A stretch of 64,000 bases of DNA from Branchipolynoe longqiensis. Its lineage: Eukaryota > Annelida > Polychaeta > Phyllodocida > Polynoidae. Made by a program: the position numbers and the translations under genes. The number at the start of each line of letters is the position of its first letter. Position 1 is the first letter of the stretch. Below the pieces are notes generated by a model. That model was not told the origin of the DNA, ran no database searches, and saw only the letters and a program-made list of their open reading frames with translations. Below, piece by piece: positions 63,852-64,000 of this stretch. The stretch is taken from positions 64,225,593 through 64,289,592 of the forward strand of contig CM059192.1 of NCBI GenBank assembly GCA_030323885.1, read 5' to 3'.

Positions 63852-64000
63852 TCCCTGATTCCGGAAGTACTTCATTGCAGGTTTAGGTCATGCGCATCCC
63901 GTCAAAAGGTAGTTCCAGAGTTAACCCGTTAATAGTGCCACCTGTCAGTTCACAGCAGTATTAGTATTATAACTGATTCCCCCTGCAACCTGTCAGTTCA

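Overview
This window reads as intergenic, repeat-dominated DNA from an animal nuclear genome, most likely a marine invertebrate and perhaps a mollusc. The signs are many families of mobile elements, tRNA-headed SINEs, non-LTR retrotransposons with APE endonucleases, tyrosine-recombinase (YR) retrotransposons, MITEs with terminal inverted repeats, and kilobases of satellite and microsatellite. The mollusc suggestion rests mainly on the tail near 20.42-20.46 kb and the (AATC)n-tailed retroposon near 63.37 kb, which resemble retroposon ends I remember from mollusc genomes; it is tentative. I found no convincing host protein-coding gene, no rRNA gene and no intact tRNA gene.

Layout. 0-4.1 kb: two MITEs (159-500, 671-1154), a fragment of a TTAA-flanked MITE family, and three interspersed-repeat fragments. 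4.1-7.3 kb: YR element E1 (+ strand) with a TATA box, an intact gag and a pol start that dissolves into a microsatellite. 7.4-8.8 kb: GC-rich and G-rich DNA. 8.9-20.2 kb: related satellites (76-bp, 74-bp and 63-bp units). The 74-bp array is split by YR element E2 (10.92-16.69 kb, minus strand), which has intact gag and pol but only the N-terminal part of its recombinase. 20-29.3 kb: interspersed repeats, a complete TTAA MITE, G-rich minisatellites, a 36-bp minisatellite with a 143-bp higher-order repeat, and a GTCACGAGCA array. 29.7-32.2 kb: decayed minus-strand LINE lacking its RT. 34.4-38.7 kb: a CR1-like LINE with a PHD-finger ORF1, itself interrupted by a 406-bp insertion with an 11-bp target duplication. 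39.2-49.5 kb: three YR elements side by side. E3 is a gag remnant (+). E5 is an internally deleted element with split direct repeats (-). E4 has gag, RT-RNase H and recombinase (-). 49.9-50.9 kb: a 5'-truncated LINE. 51-64 kb: SINEs, a TTAA MITE, a second copy of the 671-1154 MITE with a 4-bp target duplication, a 25-bp minisatellite, GGT, GA and 24/37/45-bp arrays, a MITE built of GTCCGGGG-like motifs, a nested retroposon, and a tRNA-like pseudogene.

How the parts fit. YR retrotransposons are thought to copy through RNA (Gag plus RT-RNase H) and to insert a circular or linear DNA copy with a tyrosine recombinase instead of a DDE integrase, so they lack target duplications. Four of them lie in 45 kb. 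E1 and E2 share a related Gag and a similar gag-pol overlap with pol in the -1 frame at a T5A run. E3 and E4 share a different Gag with an N-terminal CxxCG..H motif and a C-terminal knuckle. E5 shows an A1-body-B1-A2-B2 arrangement. Every one carries at least one disabling lesion, so the locus looks like a graveyard, with E2 the best preserved.
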